NCBI GenBank assembly: GCA_035610365.1
Contig: CM069432.1
Location: forward strand, 82,526,520-82,590,519
Reading direction: 5' to 3'
DNA length: 64,000 nucleotides
From: Aquatica leii
Taxonomy: Eukaryota; Arthropoda; Insecta; Coleoptera; Lampyridae
Part shown: one piece after another, positions 11,843 through 23,312 of the stretch
Position numbering within the stretch: position 1 is the stretch's first letter
How the letters are laid out: each line of letters begins with the position of its first letter
Translations under genes and position numbers: made by a program
Notes under the pieces: model-generated
Told to the model about the DNA's origin: nothing
Database searches by the model: none
The model's input: the letters and a program-made list of their open reading frames with translations, nothing else

Positions 11843-13241
11843 GATTTATAAATTTCATAACCTGTGATGCATCACAAGATGCTAAACTAAACTCTAAACC
11901 GATACGTTATAAAAAATAATGTTCTAATTCCGCTAATATCCTGATTCGGCAACAACGAAAAAATCTGTAAGTGACAATAGTGTAAATATGATAAGATGTA
12001 ATAAGGTGTATAATAAGAAAAGCACATGTAGTATTAGTAAAGAATAATAAAGTTACAATAAAGAAGTAGATGCATCATTACATGAAAGTAATATAGAAAA
12101 GAAAACAAAAGGTTACCGGCCCAGAAAAGTAGATTATAAAGTGAAAATAAGAAAAAAAGAATTTTGAGGTTATAAGAAAAACGGGATGGCGCAAGCAAAT
12201 AATAACTACTGTATCAAAGCACTAAAAGAAAATAACCCAGATAGCATGTAAACTTACGGAAAGTTTGCTTTTAGCTTGTTTAGCCAAGTTTACAATAATC
12301 TTGTTGCAAGTTTACAGCATTATTAGTAATAATGGCAACTTTGACGACACGCTTGAGAAATTGGAGTAACTTGCTTCAAACTTACAGAAAACTTTCTTTT
12401 GCCAATTTACAGTACGCCGGCGTAAACGCATAAATACAGGCGCATGTCTTGCCATTTTTATGTTAAGAAAAGTCGTGTTTGTCATTTACATGGTGTTTGT
12501 ATTTTACCAAAAGATGTAGAAAGATTATCACAATGGGTCAACTCTTCAGCTAGAGGTGAATTGTCCTGTATTGATATGTGCACTTCTGTTAGTCTGATGG
12601 TAACTTCTTTTAACACAATCGTAAAACCACAGCAGAATAATACTTTTTAACTAATTACTTTCCATTGAATGCAGTTGTAGCAAAAAAGTTGAAGGTATTA
12701 TAAATAAGAAAAAAATCAGCTCATTGTTTTAATTAAACTGTTCTAGGCTTCTTCAAAAATATTTTAAAAGAAATTGAGTTTTTAAGAAACGACATATATA
12801 TATGTAGCGGAATTTGAAGAATTTAATGCAAAATTGGAAGACTAGCAAGGCTGTAAGAGTAGGTTAATTTTAATCCATCTTTAAGCATGTTTTTAAAAAA
12901 TTCTTTTCTTAATAGTGCTCTTCACTAAAGGTTTTTGGAGGTAATAGTGCTTCTGCCACAACTAGAATTATTTTAGGTGCGCTAATCTCACAGGACCTAA
13001 GTCTAAAATATAACTGGTTTGAAAGAAATGGCAAAGAAGTTTTCTCTAAGCTTATAAATGTTTGTAAATTGATATTAAGTAAGAATTTATAAAACATGAA
13101 ATTAAATAATTATATTGATGGTTTAAATTTTAGTGGTTGTAAGAAAAAATCCCATATGTATGGACTGTACCAAAAAAGAAGTGGAATCACATATAAAACC
13201 CTAGCTGCGAAATGCCGTAGACAGAAATAGTGGAAGATCTT
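11843..13241. other. intergenic, no supported gene
   Basis: AT-rich sequence with short frames only. Around 12250-12420 the words AAGTTTAC and AACTTACAG recur on one strand, but no clean period could be assigned. No TIR of the preceding transposase gene was recognised here. Confidence 0.4.
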
Positions 13242-13338
13242 CTAGGAAAAAGGCATCTGCTAATAGTATCTAAGGTATTTTTTAAAGTAATCTACATGGA
13301 AAATACTTTAGATACCGTTAGCAGATGCGTTTTTCTTA
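13242..13338. repeat. short near-perfect hairpin (about 41-bp arms, 15-nt loop)
   Basis: The left arm 13242-13282 contains GCATCTGCTAATAGTATCTA. The right arm contains TAGATACCGTTAGCAGATGC. About 36 of 41 positions are complementary, and several mismatches would be tolerated as G-U pairs in RNA. The size is that of a microRNA precursor or a very small palindromic MITE. No duplicate of it was seen in this window. Confidence 0.75.
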
Positions 13339-13734
13339 GCCAGTCTTAAAAAAACAGTTATAATTATGCTTATAAATGTATGTACACATCTAAATAAAAT
13401 TTTAAATGTATAAATTCTTTGATTTGTGTAGATCAACTGTTCTAGTAAATTGTAGTGCTGACAGAGTATCAAAAAGGTATAGGTGATGTGCTTTTTAAAT
13501 ATACTCTGCCTTCACTTGGCCAACATAAAATCGTTGTATGTCAGTATATTGATTTGGTAAAGGTTAAATACTAGCATGGTAGTTCTATGCCGGCAAGTCG
13601 TTATATGGCCAGATAATGGCCATAGTTACCTGAATGCAATGGCCCAGTACATGAAGCCATTGCTTCGCCACTGTACCTGCCAGACTGTATATTTCCAGCA
13701 TTGGCTTTTTACAGAAATGTTTGCTGGGTCGATT

Positions 13735-13835
13735 TTTCTCACGCTTTGATGAAGCCCCTTACGAAAGTAGGCGTAACATTGGCAACTTCGGTTACAACAA
13801 TGACACGGTCTGAACCCTGAAGACGTTCTCATATT
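13735..13835 (+). repeat. 5' pseudo-LTR of split Penelope element (decayed hammerhead)
   Basis: This matches 25040-25140 in direct orientation. Shared words include GGCAACTTCGGTTACAACAA, TGACACG and GAAGACGTTCTCAT. Its hammerhead core is mutated at two essential places relative to the 3' copy: TTGATGA for CTGATGA at 13746, and GTAA for GAAA near 13773. Confidence 0.75.
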
Positions 13836-13849
13836 AGTATAGAACCCGA

Positions 13850-14528
13850 CCGTGGAAAAATTCACTATTACATTAACAATCTCTACGAGGAGAATATTTC
13901 TTTTGAAACCTCCGTATTTTCCAAACTTCGTCACAAACTCATCAAACTTTTGTGCACTTTAACATTTCTTAGTCGCTGTCGTGACCACAACATTATTTCT
14001 GCATTCCTCAAAATCAAGTTCCACATTCAGACACGTTTTTCCAAAAACATCTTACACCATTTTAAAACAACTCTTTTATCTTCATCTTGAGTTGGCCAAG
14101 ACTCTATTCCCGGATCATTGGAATCTTTTTGACAATATTAAGGTCATCTCAAAAAGTTTCCATTATTGGATTCCAAGAATCGTAAAGTTGCATCCACTAC
14201 TAACTTCTTAAAGACGGTCGTCAATTTATCTAGTTTGGCTCTTACCTCAGAACAGGAGTCGGTGCTATCTAAGGGTTTAAATTTTGCTGTTGCTTCCAAA
14301 CGTATTCCTAAAGAAGATATTTTATGTGCTGTCGAGTCTTCTATAACACATCTTTCTCGCCACATTTCAAATCTCATTCGTATTCACACTGGCAAAATCC
14401 TTGAATCATCTAAAATTCCTAAATCTAACATTTCTAAGTCGGAAGAGTTAGCCCTAAAAAGTCTTCGTAAAAACCTTAATATTATTGATCTTCCAGCTGA
14501 CAAAGAAAACGCTACTGTTTTTTTGAAC
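13850..14528 (+). pseudogene. Penelope ORF, N-terminal part
   Basis: Conserved Penelope N-terminal features are visible: VVNLSSLALTSEQESVLSKG, then KSNISKSEELALKSLRKN and the LPADKENATV motif that opens the RT fingers. Stops occur near 14088-14165 and the frame changes upstream. The downstream end is cut by the TIR transposon at 14529, within the RT fingers motif. The matching continuation is at 23313. Confidence 0.78.
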
Positions 14529-14559
14529 CGAGGGGTAATTCAGCTTCAAAAAAAGTGTA

Positions 14560-14700
14560 CACCAGATTGCATATTGCAATGATTGCAAAGATTGCACAAT
14601 GATTGCAAAGATTGCATTGTGAATGCAAGGATTGCATAGTGACTGCAAAGACTGCATAGCGATTTTAAAGAGTGCATAGTGATTGCCTAGACTACCACCA
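14560..14700 (+). repeat. subterminal GATTGCA direct-repeat array
   Basis: The motif (A/G)(A/T)TGCA(A/T)(A/T)G recurs about ten times in 140 bp next to the left end of the TIR transposon. Looser copies, such as GATTGCAAAA, lie in inverse position near the right end (23190-23280). Such arrays commonly serve as transposase-binding sites, though that role is inferred here. Confidence 0.65.
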
Positions 14701-16064
14701 CAAACTTTATTTATACAAAACAAATGATAAAAAATTAAACTAGTATTGTACTTATGACTTTAACTTAAATATTTTATATTTTTTTATTATTTTATTTTTT
14801 TCAATAACATTAATTTGAATTGATCAGTATCAACTAAATTTATAGGCCCATAAATAGCAAATTTGTTCTCTACGTTTTGAATGTCTTCTCTCTTCGGCCA
14901 AATGTAATGGACCATATCTTTAATTTTTACTTTTATTTTTTTGAAAATTCATCCAACATACCACATTTTGTCATAAAAAACAGCATAGTGTTGTTCAACC
15001 TGAATAATTGTCTAGGCCAGCAATTCTTAACAGGGGGCCGCGAAAAGTATGTAAAAGAGCAGCAAAAATATTAGAAAATTTTATATCTTCACAAATAAAA
15101 AAGAATAAAAAGAAAAAATGTCAATCACTTTTCGCGCAGCTAATGCAGTACTAACATTTTTGTTAGCAATGTAACATACTTTTCCAAATAATATATATTA
15201 CAAACCACACGCTTGATAACCATAGTTAACCGTATTGGAAAAAGAGTGTTAAATGATAAAAATAAAATTGCATTGGTTAACTTTTATCATCAAAGGTGAT
15301 TACTTATGAATAGGTTTAACTTAAAATCCAGCGGCGTCTTTCTAATTTTTAAGTCAAAATTAAATACATAAATATAAATAATTCGGTTATTATGATTTTA
15401 AATAACAAGTTTTTTTGTAACATAAACATGTTGCTTGTCAAAATAAATTTATTATGATGCACGTGAGTATCTTAGCTACTAAATATGCGATATGCTTGAG
15501 AAAGATACAAGTGGCGATTTAGGTAAAAAGATGATTTGAACAAATCTATAAATGTACTTTTACCACAAATTTATTACTTTTTAAGAGTACCTACTAATTT
15601 TTTTTAACATAAGCAATCACACATTAAAAAAAAGTGGCGTTAAGAAACTGAAATGCATGATCGTACGCTACTTTAGTCTAATCGCGACCAAAGGAACGGT
15701 ATTTCAAATAAAATAAATGCGTCCTTGCGTCGATCCTCTTTTTAGGTGGTTATAGTTTTTATACGTGATGTATATACAATTTTATTTTTAGTGGCTTTAT
15801 ATACACATGTGTGAAGTTAGCTAATTGTTTGCGCTTGCCGCGCCCTCAACGTAAAAAAATAGACATATATTTTTGTTTATTTATTAATTATTGTTTGTAT
15901 CGATGTTTTTTGTACAAGTAATTACGAATATGTTACTTAATGAGGGGAGGGGGTGTACTGGTCCTAAAAATATTTTAGGATTTTAAGGCGATCGCGAATA
16001 TACTTTCGGATTTTAAGAGGGTCGCGACTAATAAAAGGTTAAGGCCATCTTGTTTCTCTAATAG

Positions 16065-16291
16065 TGTTATAATAATGAGGCGTTAATTTATAACTAATAA
16101 ATGTAAGGAACGGAATAACGTAATTTGTTAAGTAGTTATTTATTTGTGAATAACCTGCCTGTTATCTTACAATGGCATCTTTTAAAAGACTACTTTCTAA
16201 CTTAAAATACAACACTTATATACACAATAGGGTGACATCCGGCACGGTTCAAACTGCAACCATATGTTCCTACAAAGGATCATTCTTAACA
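16065..16291 (-). repeat. BEL/Pao 3' LTR
   Basis: It begins TGTTA and ends TAACA, so it has TG...CA termini. It is the same length as the other LTR with five substitutions. It lies at the 3' end of the minus-strand coding region. Confidence 0.95.
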
Positions 16292-16300
16292 TCCTCCCCG
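16292..16300 (-). other. polypurine tract of BEL/Pao element
   Basis: On the minus strand this reads CGGGGAGGA directly against the 3' LTR, the position where plus-strand DNA synthesis is primed. Confidence 0.7.
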
Positions 16301-16320
16301 GGCGGCGGCGATGACGCTGA

Positions 16321-17259
16321 CTATGTTACAATTTCTAAGGGATACAGCAACTGTATTGGTCTCTTCAAAATAGTACCACCGGACGTTTTAACTACAAAAG
16401 CTCGGATCCTTCCATCTCTACCCACAATGGGATTGGCAAGCCTTACTAATTTCCACTGCACACGCGGAAGACTGTCGTCATGTAACAAAGCGACATCACC
16501 AATATTAAATTTAGCACCAGTTACAAATTTAATTTTATGAGCGGAACTCAACTGTTGTAAATATTCTTTACGCCAACGTTTCCAAAACTTTAACGCTAAT
16601 TTATTACGCGTTCTCCAAATTTTTAAAGTATCGTTTTTCGAAACCTTGGATTCAAAATCTACATTAAATTCTGTTTCACTGGTTCCAATTAAAAGGTGTG
16701 AGGGTGTAAGCACACTTAAACTATCACTATCGGTTTCGATGTACGTTAGAGGTCTAGCGTTTAAAACAGATTCTATTTCAGCTAGCACACTACTTAGTTC
16801 GTCGATACACAAAAGAGTTTTTCTTATTGTCGTTTTCAAAGCATTTTTTATAGACCGAATTAAACGTTCCCAAAAACCACCCCACCATGCTGCACGCTCA
16901 ACTATAAATTTCCATTTTATGCGATAGCGACTGGCAAACTCCTGAATTTCATTTTTACATAAAATGTTATTCAACGCTTCTATTTCTATAGCACATTGTT
17001 TAAAGGTCTTTGCATTGTCTGAAATAACAACGTTGGGAACTCCACGACGCGAAATAAATCGTCTTAACGCACGAATACAACTTTCACTTGATTGATCAGG
17101 TACTAATTCGAGATGTAGAGCTCTAGTTACGGCACACGTCAACAACAACACATAAACTTTAGTCTTTATATTTTTAACAAGTACATAAAGCGGTCCGAAA
17201 AAATCAACACCAGTCACCGTAAACGGTTTGCTGCCACTTAAAATTCGATCTTTCGGCAA
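16321..17259 (-). pseudogene. BEL/Pao integrase core and C-terminal domain
   Basis: An open frame of 312 codons shows the integrase core: TGVDFFGP with the first catalytic Asp at residue 19, ISDNAKTF with the second at 81, and GGFWERLI with the Glu at 131. So all three DDE residues are present. The C-terminal part has LTPSHLLIG and a WKLVRL...GRDGRIR block typical of BEL/Pao (DUF5641). The zinc-binding N-terminal domain is at the end of the preceding frame, separated by a one-base frame offset near 17305, so the intact polyprotein cannot be made from this copy. Confidence 0.9.
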
Positions 17260-17305
17260 AGGTGCAAAAATTTCGTCACCGTGTTTACCCTTTTGTTTTT
17301 TACAT

Positions 17306-19366
17306 TTAACACAACAAGATAGATTTTATTTTCTGTCTAGCACAAATAATCCAATACTTTCTACGGAGAAAAGACAAAGTGGCATTTACGCCTTGATGAA
17401 AATTTATTGTGTGACACTCCCAAATTAATTTCTTAGTAATTTCAGCGTTTTTCGGCAAAATAACAGGATATTTGGTTTTATATGATAGTTCAGACATTCC
17501 TAGTCTACTTCTTAATCTTAAGATTCCATGATTATCGATAAACGGATTCGACAACAAAATAGACGATGATTTGTCGATAGGTAAATTTTTATTTAATAAT
17601 TTAATCTCAGAACTGTAACATTCATGTTGAGTATATTTTATCCAATACCGCTCTGCTTCTTGAATCTCGTCTCTGTCTAAAACTGCAGATCGGACAGTAA
17701 CTAACCTCCTTAAAATTTTAGTAAAACGCAAAACATACGCAGTAACTCTAAAGGCCCTTTCAAGACTGCTTACATCTTCAAGTTTAAATAATGGCGTTAG
17801 AGTTTTATCGTTTATCATATGAGGTTTAAAACTTATTTGACCAGCTATACAGGTTTGAACAAAATTATTTGTAAACCAATCTTCGTTACACAATTGGTTA
17901 TTGCATAAAAATTCTGGTCCATTTTTCCATAAATCGTTTTGTAAAAACATTTTGGAATCAACTGGTCGCGTTAATAAATCGTCTGGATTAAAACGACCTG
18001 GCACAAACTTAAATTTTCCTTTAAAAGTACTATGAATTTCTTGTACTCTATGAGTAACATATGGTTTTTGTTTATCTGTGCTGTTGTGTATCCACGCTAA
18101 TGCTATTTGCGAATCACTCCACACCGTAATGTTACTGACGGAACCGCGCACATTCTCAATTATAAAATTGCTAAGTCTAACTCCACACAATATTGCCGTT
18201 AATTCCAACTCTGGAAGGGTACGTGTAGCTAAATTCCGTTTGTTTATTGGTGCAATTCTATTTTTAGCCATTAAAAAATTACAACACTTTTCACCGCTAT
18301 AAGTGATATATCGATAATACGCGACACATCCGTACGCTCGTAAACTAGAGTCTGCAAATATATGTAACTCCACAAATTGTTTGTTTGTTGGCACAGCACA
18401 ACGCGGTATTTTATATTCATTAAATAATGGTAATTCTTTAATCCATTTTTTCCACTTAATTAGTATATCAAACGGTACAACATTGTCCCATAGAATCTTT
18501 AACTTCCATAAATCTTGTAATAGCAGTTTTATTGTTAAAGTAAAAGGGCACAAAATACCCAACGGGTCATAAATTCTGGCTACGGTTGCTAACATTGTAC
18601 GCTTTGTTATGAACGCTTCATTCATAGCAATATCCTGTAAATCTATACTAAGTTGATCAGTAAATATTGACCACTGTAGGCCTAGAACCTCTGTACAATC
18701 AACTGCGGGACCGCTTTCCTCGAAACGTTTTCGCAAGTCCGAATCGTTTGTTTGCCACTTGCGAAGATTCATTCCGGCTTTTAACATAATAATTTTGGAT
18801 TCTTCGTAAAGTTTATAAGCCGCGTCTAAAGTATTAGTACTAGTCACAAAATCATCAACATAAAAACTGTCTTTCATTAAATTACAACTTTCTTCATATT
18901 TGGGACGCATTAAGTCTAAATGGTGCATTATCACAGCTGACAATAAGAATGGGCTGCAGGTTACGCCAAAAGTCACTCGTTTCATTCTATATCGTGTGAT
19001 TAATGGTAGGTCATCGTTCACGTCGTTACAAATTTTAACAGGTTCATTGTACCACAAAAAACTATGACAATCGTATTCCTTTTCGTTTAGTAAAATTTGT
19101 AAGAACGCCTTTTCAATATCACTTACTACGGCAATTTGTCCAATACGAAAGTTTAATAACACTTTTAGCAATAACGGTACTAAATTATCACCTTTGTATA
19201 AAAGATCATTAAGAGAATTGTCACCGTAATTGCAAGATGAAGCATCAAAAACAACACGTATTTTACTAGTGTTTTTATCTTCGCGGTAGACTGGGCGATG
19301 CGGCATAAAATAGAGACGCGCCATTAAATTCGGCGTTCTCGTTTGGCGGCGATACCTTTTCGGCAA
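17306..19366 (-). pseudogene. BEL/Pao reverse transcriptase, RNase H-like and integrase zinc region
   Basis: A long open frame (686 codons). The RT palm has VVSDIEKAFLQI with catalytic Asp about residue 83 and the active-site motif YVDD at 169-172. SPFLLSAVIMHH lies between them. The RNase H-like region has FADSSLRAYG near 345 and WSDSQIALAWI further on. The C-terminus has LRSRLGMSEL and an HxxxxHxG-type start of the integrase zinc domain, then breaks. It is the longest coding stretch left in the element, so this copy is not very ancient. Confidence 0.92.
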
Positions 19367-19478
19367 AATCTAATTCAATAAACTCCCGAACGGCGTTGTC
19401 GTATTCTTGAAGTTTGTTTTCTTTTAAGAGTTTTTTAGACAACTTATTTACACGACTTAATGCACTATAATAGTTCGA

Positions 19479-20690
19479 TTATAAAACAGAGTTATCGTTC
19501 TTCCACGGTAACGACGCTTTATATCGTTCACCATCAAACGCTATATTATGTTTAAAAAAGTTTTTTGTGAATTCATTGTCACGGAGTTCACTTTCGCGAA
19601 TTCCTATCGAATCTAAGTCCCACAATTGTTTTAAATCACTAATCTCAGGTTCAACTGTTGTTTGAGCATGTAACACTGCTGTAAGGGAACAATTTACATT
19701 ATAAGTATCGCATTCCATGGGTCCGTGTAGAGTCCATCCAAATATTGTATTAACTGCGGTTAATTTGTCACTAAAGCGCTTCACGTCGCCTGTATGTAAT
19801 TTCCAGTAATTGTCAGCGCCGATTAGCATCGCGACACCGGAAATCGTACGCACGTCACTCATTAGACACACCTCGGCAAGTTGTAAGTTTACTAAATTTG
19901 GATCGTTTGCAGGTGGCATCGATAGCGCGTCAAGGCATATTTCAGGAATTTCAACGGCGTTAATTTGTATTGTTTCGTTAGAATATTGACACCTTAGGGT
20001 AACAGTTACTAAGTTGCATAACCTTGCCGGTGCTTGTTTTTCAGATCCAAAAGAAAGTATAGATATTTTGTGTTTACCAACAACTGGTAAATTGAACTCA
20101 CGGGACAAACATTCTTTAATAAAAGACAGTTGGCTACCTCCGTCTAGGACTACACGTATTAGCGCGAAATTTTGATCATCACTGTTCACTAACAAAGCAC
20201 GGACTGTCTGCAGGTATACGTTATGAATTTTAGTAGAAGTCATTAAATTAATAGTCTTTTCAGCGTTTGAAACTTGTGCTTGGTCGTTGTTCACAGCATT
20301 CATACAATTAGCACTGCTATTAATTTGTCGCTTAAAATGGGGATCACACATACTCGTAACATGCCTTAAATTACATTTTTTACAACTTAAGTTTCGTATC
20401 TTACAATTTCTTGCATCGTGATAAGGTCTTAAACACTTAAAACATCTTTTTTGTACTTGCAAAATATTCTTCTTTCCGGTGATGGTTTGTAAACTATCAC
20501 AACTCGCAGAATTGTGCGCTTTCGATTTACAAAATAAACAATTCCTTTCTGCACTAACTAAAAGTTCGGAAACGGTAGATATATTATAATCACGTCGGTT
20601 ATTATAGTTGTCAGGTTTCCTAAACTTAAAATAACGATCTCGTTGGCGATTAAAATCATTACGTTTTGGGCCATCAAATCCTTGAGCCAA
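19479..20690 (-). pseudogene. BEL/Pao Gag zinc knuckles and aspartic protease
   Basis: Three Cys-rich knuckles appear in order: CLFCKSKAHNSASC, CFKCLRPYHDARNC and CKKCNLRHVTSMC. Then comes the retropepsin-like domain (DUF1758) with VVLDGGSQLSF. The usual DSG triad reads D-G-G here, a change at an active-site neighbour of the catalytic Asp. A TAA at 19479-19481 ends the frame, but the same frame stays open for about 45 more codons toward RT. It is preceded by a frame break caused by a 10-bp tandem duplication near 20700. Confidence 0.9.
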
Positions 20691-20706
20691 TTCAATTGAT
20701 TCTAAT

Positions 20707-21439
20707 TTATTCTAATTTCATAAAATCAAGCAACTTATCAAGTTTTTTGTCAGCATTTACGTCATTTAGTTCACTTGTCGATCCGCTTAAAGAGTTATTA
20801 GAACCACAAGTGTCGTTTTTTAACATCTTATTAAATTCTACCCTCATATTGTACGGGATCGCTTTTAAAAGAATAGATTTTATAACTAAATCGTACTGAG
20901 TTTGAGCTACACCTAATGAATTTAACAATCGTGTTATTGATAATGCCATATTGTATAGATTTCGAAGGCTTCTGACGTCGTTTTTATTTCTTACTTCAGG
21001 TAGTTTTAGTAATTGCTGAATATAAAAGTCTACTATTTTATCTTGATTTCCAAATTCGTTTCTTAACAGTTCTATTGCGTCATTATAACAAGTTTGAGTT
21101 ATCGCAAGACCACTTATTGTACCAATTGCTTTACCCGTTAACACAGATTGTAAATATTGAAATTTAGAACAGTTGTCTAATTCAGGATTATCGTGAACCG
21201 CTAATTTAAATTGCTCCCAAAAAGGTTGCCATTGTTTTAAAGAGCCATCAAACTTTCTCAGTTCTACTTGAGACATTGCGTTGGCTGTCTGCTCCATCAC
21301 TTAATTCGGCGTTTTCGTTTGGAAGCGCGACACGTTCGATGTTTCGAATTTTCTGTTCTAATCTACAAATTACCGTCTCGGCGTTGTCTTCATACTCCAA
21401 AATTTTATTGCACTCTTCTTCAAGCTGGTCGTTTGGCAA
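20707..21439 (-). pseudogene. BEL/Pao Gag (DUF1759-type), frameshifted
   Basis: Residues LRKFDGSLKQWQPFWEQF match the start of the BEL/Pao Gag (DUF1759) fold, followed by QYLQSVLTGKA and a long helical region. An upstream coiled stretch in another frame (21248-21439) appears to be the true N-terminal part, so there is a frameshift near 21300. The frame ends at 20707, just before the duplication of TTAGAATAAA. Confidence 0.85.
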
Positions 21440-21730
21440 ATTAGTTAAAGTCTGTCTTGAAATTTTACTTATCGTTTGTGAGCTTTAATTTGTCCACTGC
21501 AAGGTACAGATCTTCTAGCGTTACATCTTCGGCGTTAATAATAACTTTTGCGTTATTCACACATTTTGTCAACTGCGCGCGATTTGTTCGTTTTAAGACG
21601 TTATTTACATCTTTGATTTACATCGTCAGTCATCTTACTTGTTTACGTTGCGCGACACGGTTGACTTTAATCACTTTAATACGGCGTTACACTTAACACG
21701 TACCACGTACTACGTTCCGACGTTCGACTT

Positions 21731-21748
21731 TCCCGGGTTTCGGCACCA
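21731..21748 (-). other. primer-binding site, tRNA-Phe type
   Basis: The plus strand reads TCCCGGGTTTCGGCACCA, identical to the 3' end (with CCA) of animal tRNA-Phe. The complement on the minus strand is an 18-nt PBS, 5 nt inside the 5' LTR. This is where minus-strand DNA synthesis would start. Confidence 0.85.
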
Positions 21749-21753
21749 AAAAA

Positions 21754-21980
21754 TGTTATAATAATGAGGCGTTAATTTATAACTAATAAATGTGAGGAAC
21801 GGAATAACGTAATTTGTTAAGTAGTTATTTATTTGTGAATAACCTGCCTGTTATCTTACATTGGCATCTTTTAAAAGACTACTTTCTAACTTAAAATACA
21901 ACACTTATATACACAGTAGGGTGACATCTGGCACTGTTCAAACTGCAACCATATGTTCCTACAAAGGATCATTCTTAACA
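21754..21980 (-). repeat. BEL/Pao 5' LTR
   Basis: A 227-bp repeat of 16065-16291, with TG...CA termini. It is followed at once by the AATAG duplication and then by sequence of the host TIR transposon. Confidence 0.95.
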
Positions 21981-22236
21981 AATAGCTTATTATAAAATTT
22001 GTCAACTGCGCGCTGCTTACTCTAGTATTACTTTTCGATGGAAACCAACACAGAGAGCCTTTTTTTAACAATTTTGCAAGTATTCTTATTTCCAATTTTA
22101 ACGTAAGGTTTTTTTTTATCAGTACTCCGTTAAATCTTTTAATTAAATACTTAAATTTATTCTAGAAGAAAAAAATTTTTTCTCTTCGGAATTGACGTTG
22201 GTAGGTATTAGTATTAATATTATTCAAGTTTGTTCA

Positions 22237-22424
22237 TTTTTTTGGAGGAGTAATTAAATTACAGCAAATGGTTAAGTTTTCTATTAAAACATGTCGCACT
22301 ACACTAGTTCTTTTTCAAAATCATTTTTTTCATAACAATCAAAATTAGCAATTAAACGTAATGGAAGGAATTTAATAAAAAACTTAACCATTTGCTATAA
22401 TTTAATCACTCCTTCAAAAAAATT
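22237..22424. repeat. palindromic MITE-like inverted repeat, about 52-bp arms
   Basis: The left arm (22237-22290) has GGAGGAGTAATTAAATTA and AGCAAATGGTTAAG. The right arm (22371-22424) is its complement with few changes. The spacer is about 80 bp. It lies inside the TIR transposon interior. TTCAAGTTTGT occurs on both outer sides (22222 and 22465) but not at the arm edges, so no target duplication is claimed. Confidence 0.7.
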
Positions 22425-23312
22425 AAAAAATCATAAACCTACAGCAAAAATTATTTTTAATTAATTCAAGTTTGTACAATCATCGGAATTTTCTACCGAA
22501 TGGGCTCTGTAGCATTTTCAGCAACCAATAATTGTTCTGCAATATTTGAAAATTTCAGTAGGATTTCCGTATCAGAAATTGGAATAAGTGGAATAAAATC
22601 TGTTTTTGACTTCATTTTTTTTCTTCCATAGAAAATTTTATCACATAATTGGCTGATCACAAATTTATTTATTTATTTTTGATAAGCGTAATATTTAGTC
22701 GGTGCGTTTCTGATAAAGCGGCTACAGATAATCAATCGATAGTCTACTGTATTACACATTTTAATAAACTGATCGAAATATGATTAATTTCGCATGTTAT
22801 AGCTACCCGTAGTACGTACCTATCTTATTTTATTAAAAACCTTATGTTTGTATACCATCTTTTCTACACCTGTAACAAGCACGAATATTTATAGCAGAAT
22901 ACTATACAATGTTACTAGATGATCGATCACGTTTTATCCCCTCTCAAAGTTGAAATTATCTTTCTATGAATAAAAATGCCTTCTTCACTTCGATAAGAAA
23001 GTTATTGTCGCTTACATTACCATATAAGCATCTTCTTGAACAAGCACCGGTATACACAAAATCTCGTTTTAAACTTATTTTTATATAGATTTTGTTTTAC
23101 CTATGCAACAAGAAATGTATTTTCAAAACGACTACACCTGGGAAAGATGATTTTTACAGCACATATATCAATATTTAATTTGTTATCAATTGCATCAATG
23201 CGTTAATTGCAAAGATTTGAAATGGATTGCAAAAACTGCACTGTGATTACAAGCGATTGCAAAAGATTTCAATAACTATGTACACTTGATTGCCACACTG
23301 AATTACCCCTCA

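Larger units (their letters stand above)
16065..21980 (-). mobile_element. BEL/Pao LTR retrotransposon, structurally complete, coding-defective
   Basis: Two 227-bp LTRs (16065-16291 and 21754-21980) differ at 5 positions (about 97.8% identity). The element is flanked by perfect 5-bp duplications AATAG (16060-16064 and 21981-21985), typical of BEL/Pao. Coding is on the minus strand in the order Gag, protease, RT, RNase H, integrase, C-terminal DUF5641-like region. A tRNA-Phe-type primer-binding site and a purine tract are in place. At least five lesions break the polyprotein: a frameshift near 21300, a 10-bp duplication near 20700, a stop at 19479-19481, a frameshift near 19330 and one near 17305. 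The copy sits inside the TIR transposon. Confidence 0.95.
14529..23312. mobile_element. TIR DNA transposon (hAT- or MULE-like), nested in Penelope, hosting BEL/Pao
   Basis: The termini are GAGGGGTAATTCAG (14530-14543) and its exact complement CTGAATTACCCCTC (23298-23311). Weaker subterminal similarity follows (AAGTGTACA on both sides). The flanks repeat TTTTGAAC at 14521-14528 and 23313-23320. A ninth base also matches, so the duplication is 8 or 9 bp, which leaves hAT and Mutator-like origins both possible. Subterminal DNA holds many GATTGCAAAG/GATTGCATAG direct repeats (14560-14690), which resemble transposase-binding arrays. Without the BEL insertion the element is about 2.86 kb. No transposase was recognised, so it is nonautonomous. 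Confidence 0.75.

Noticed and set aside
15012..16064. Possible hAT element (ATTCTTAACAGGGGG at left, GTCGCGACTAATAAAAGG at right)
   Set aside because: The words resemble hAT ends but do not align as inverted repeats and no 8-bp duplication was found; the right edge also abuts the BEL/Pao insertion.
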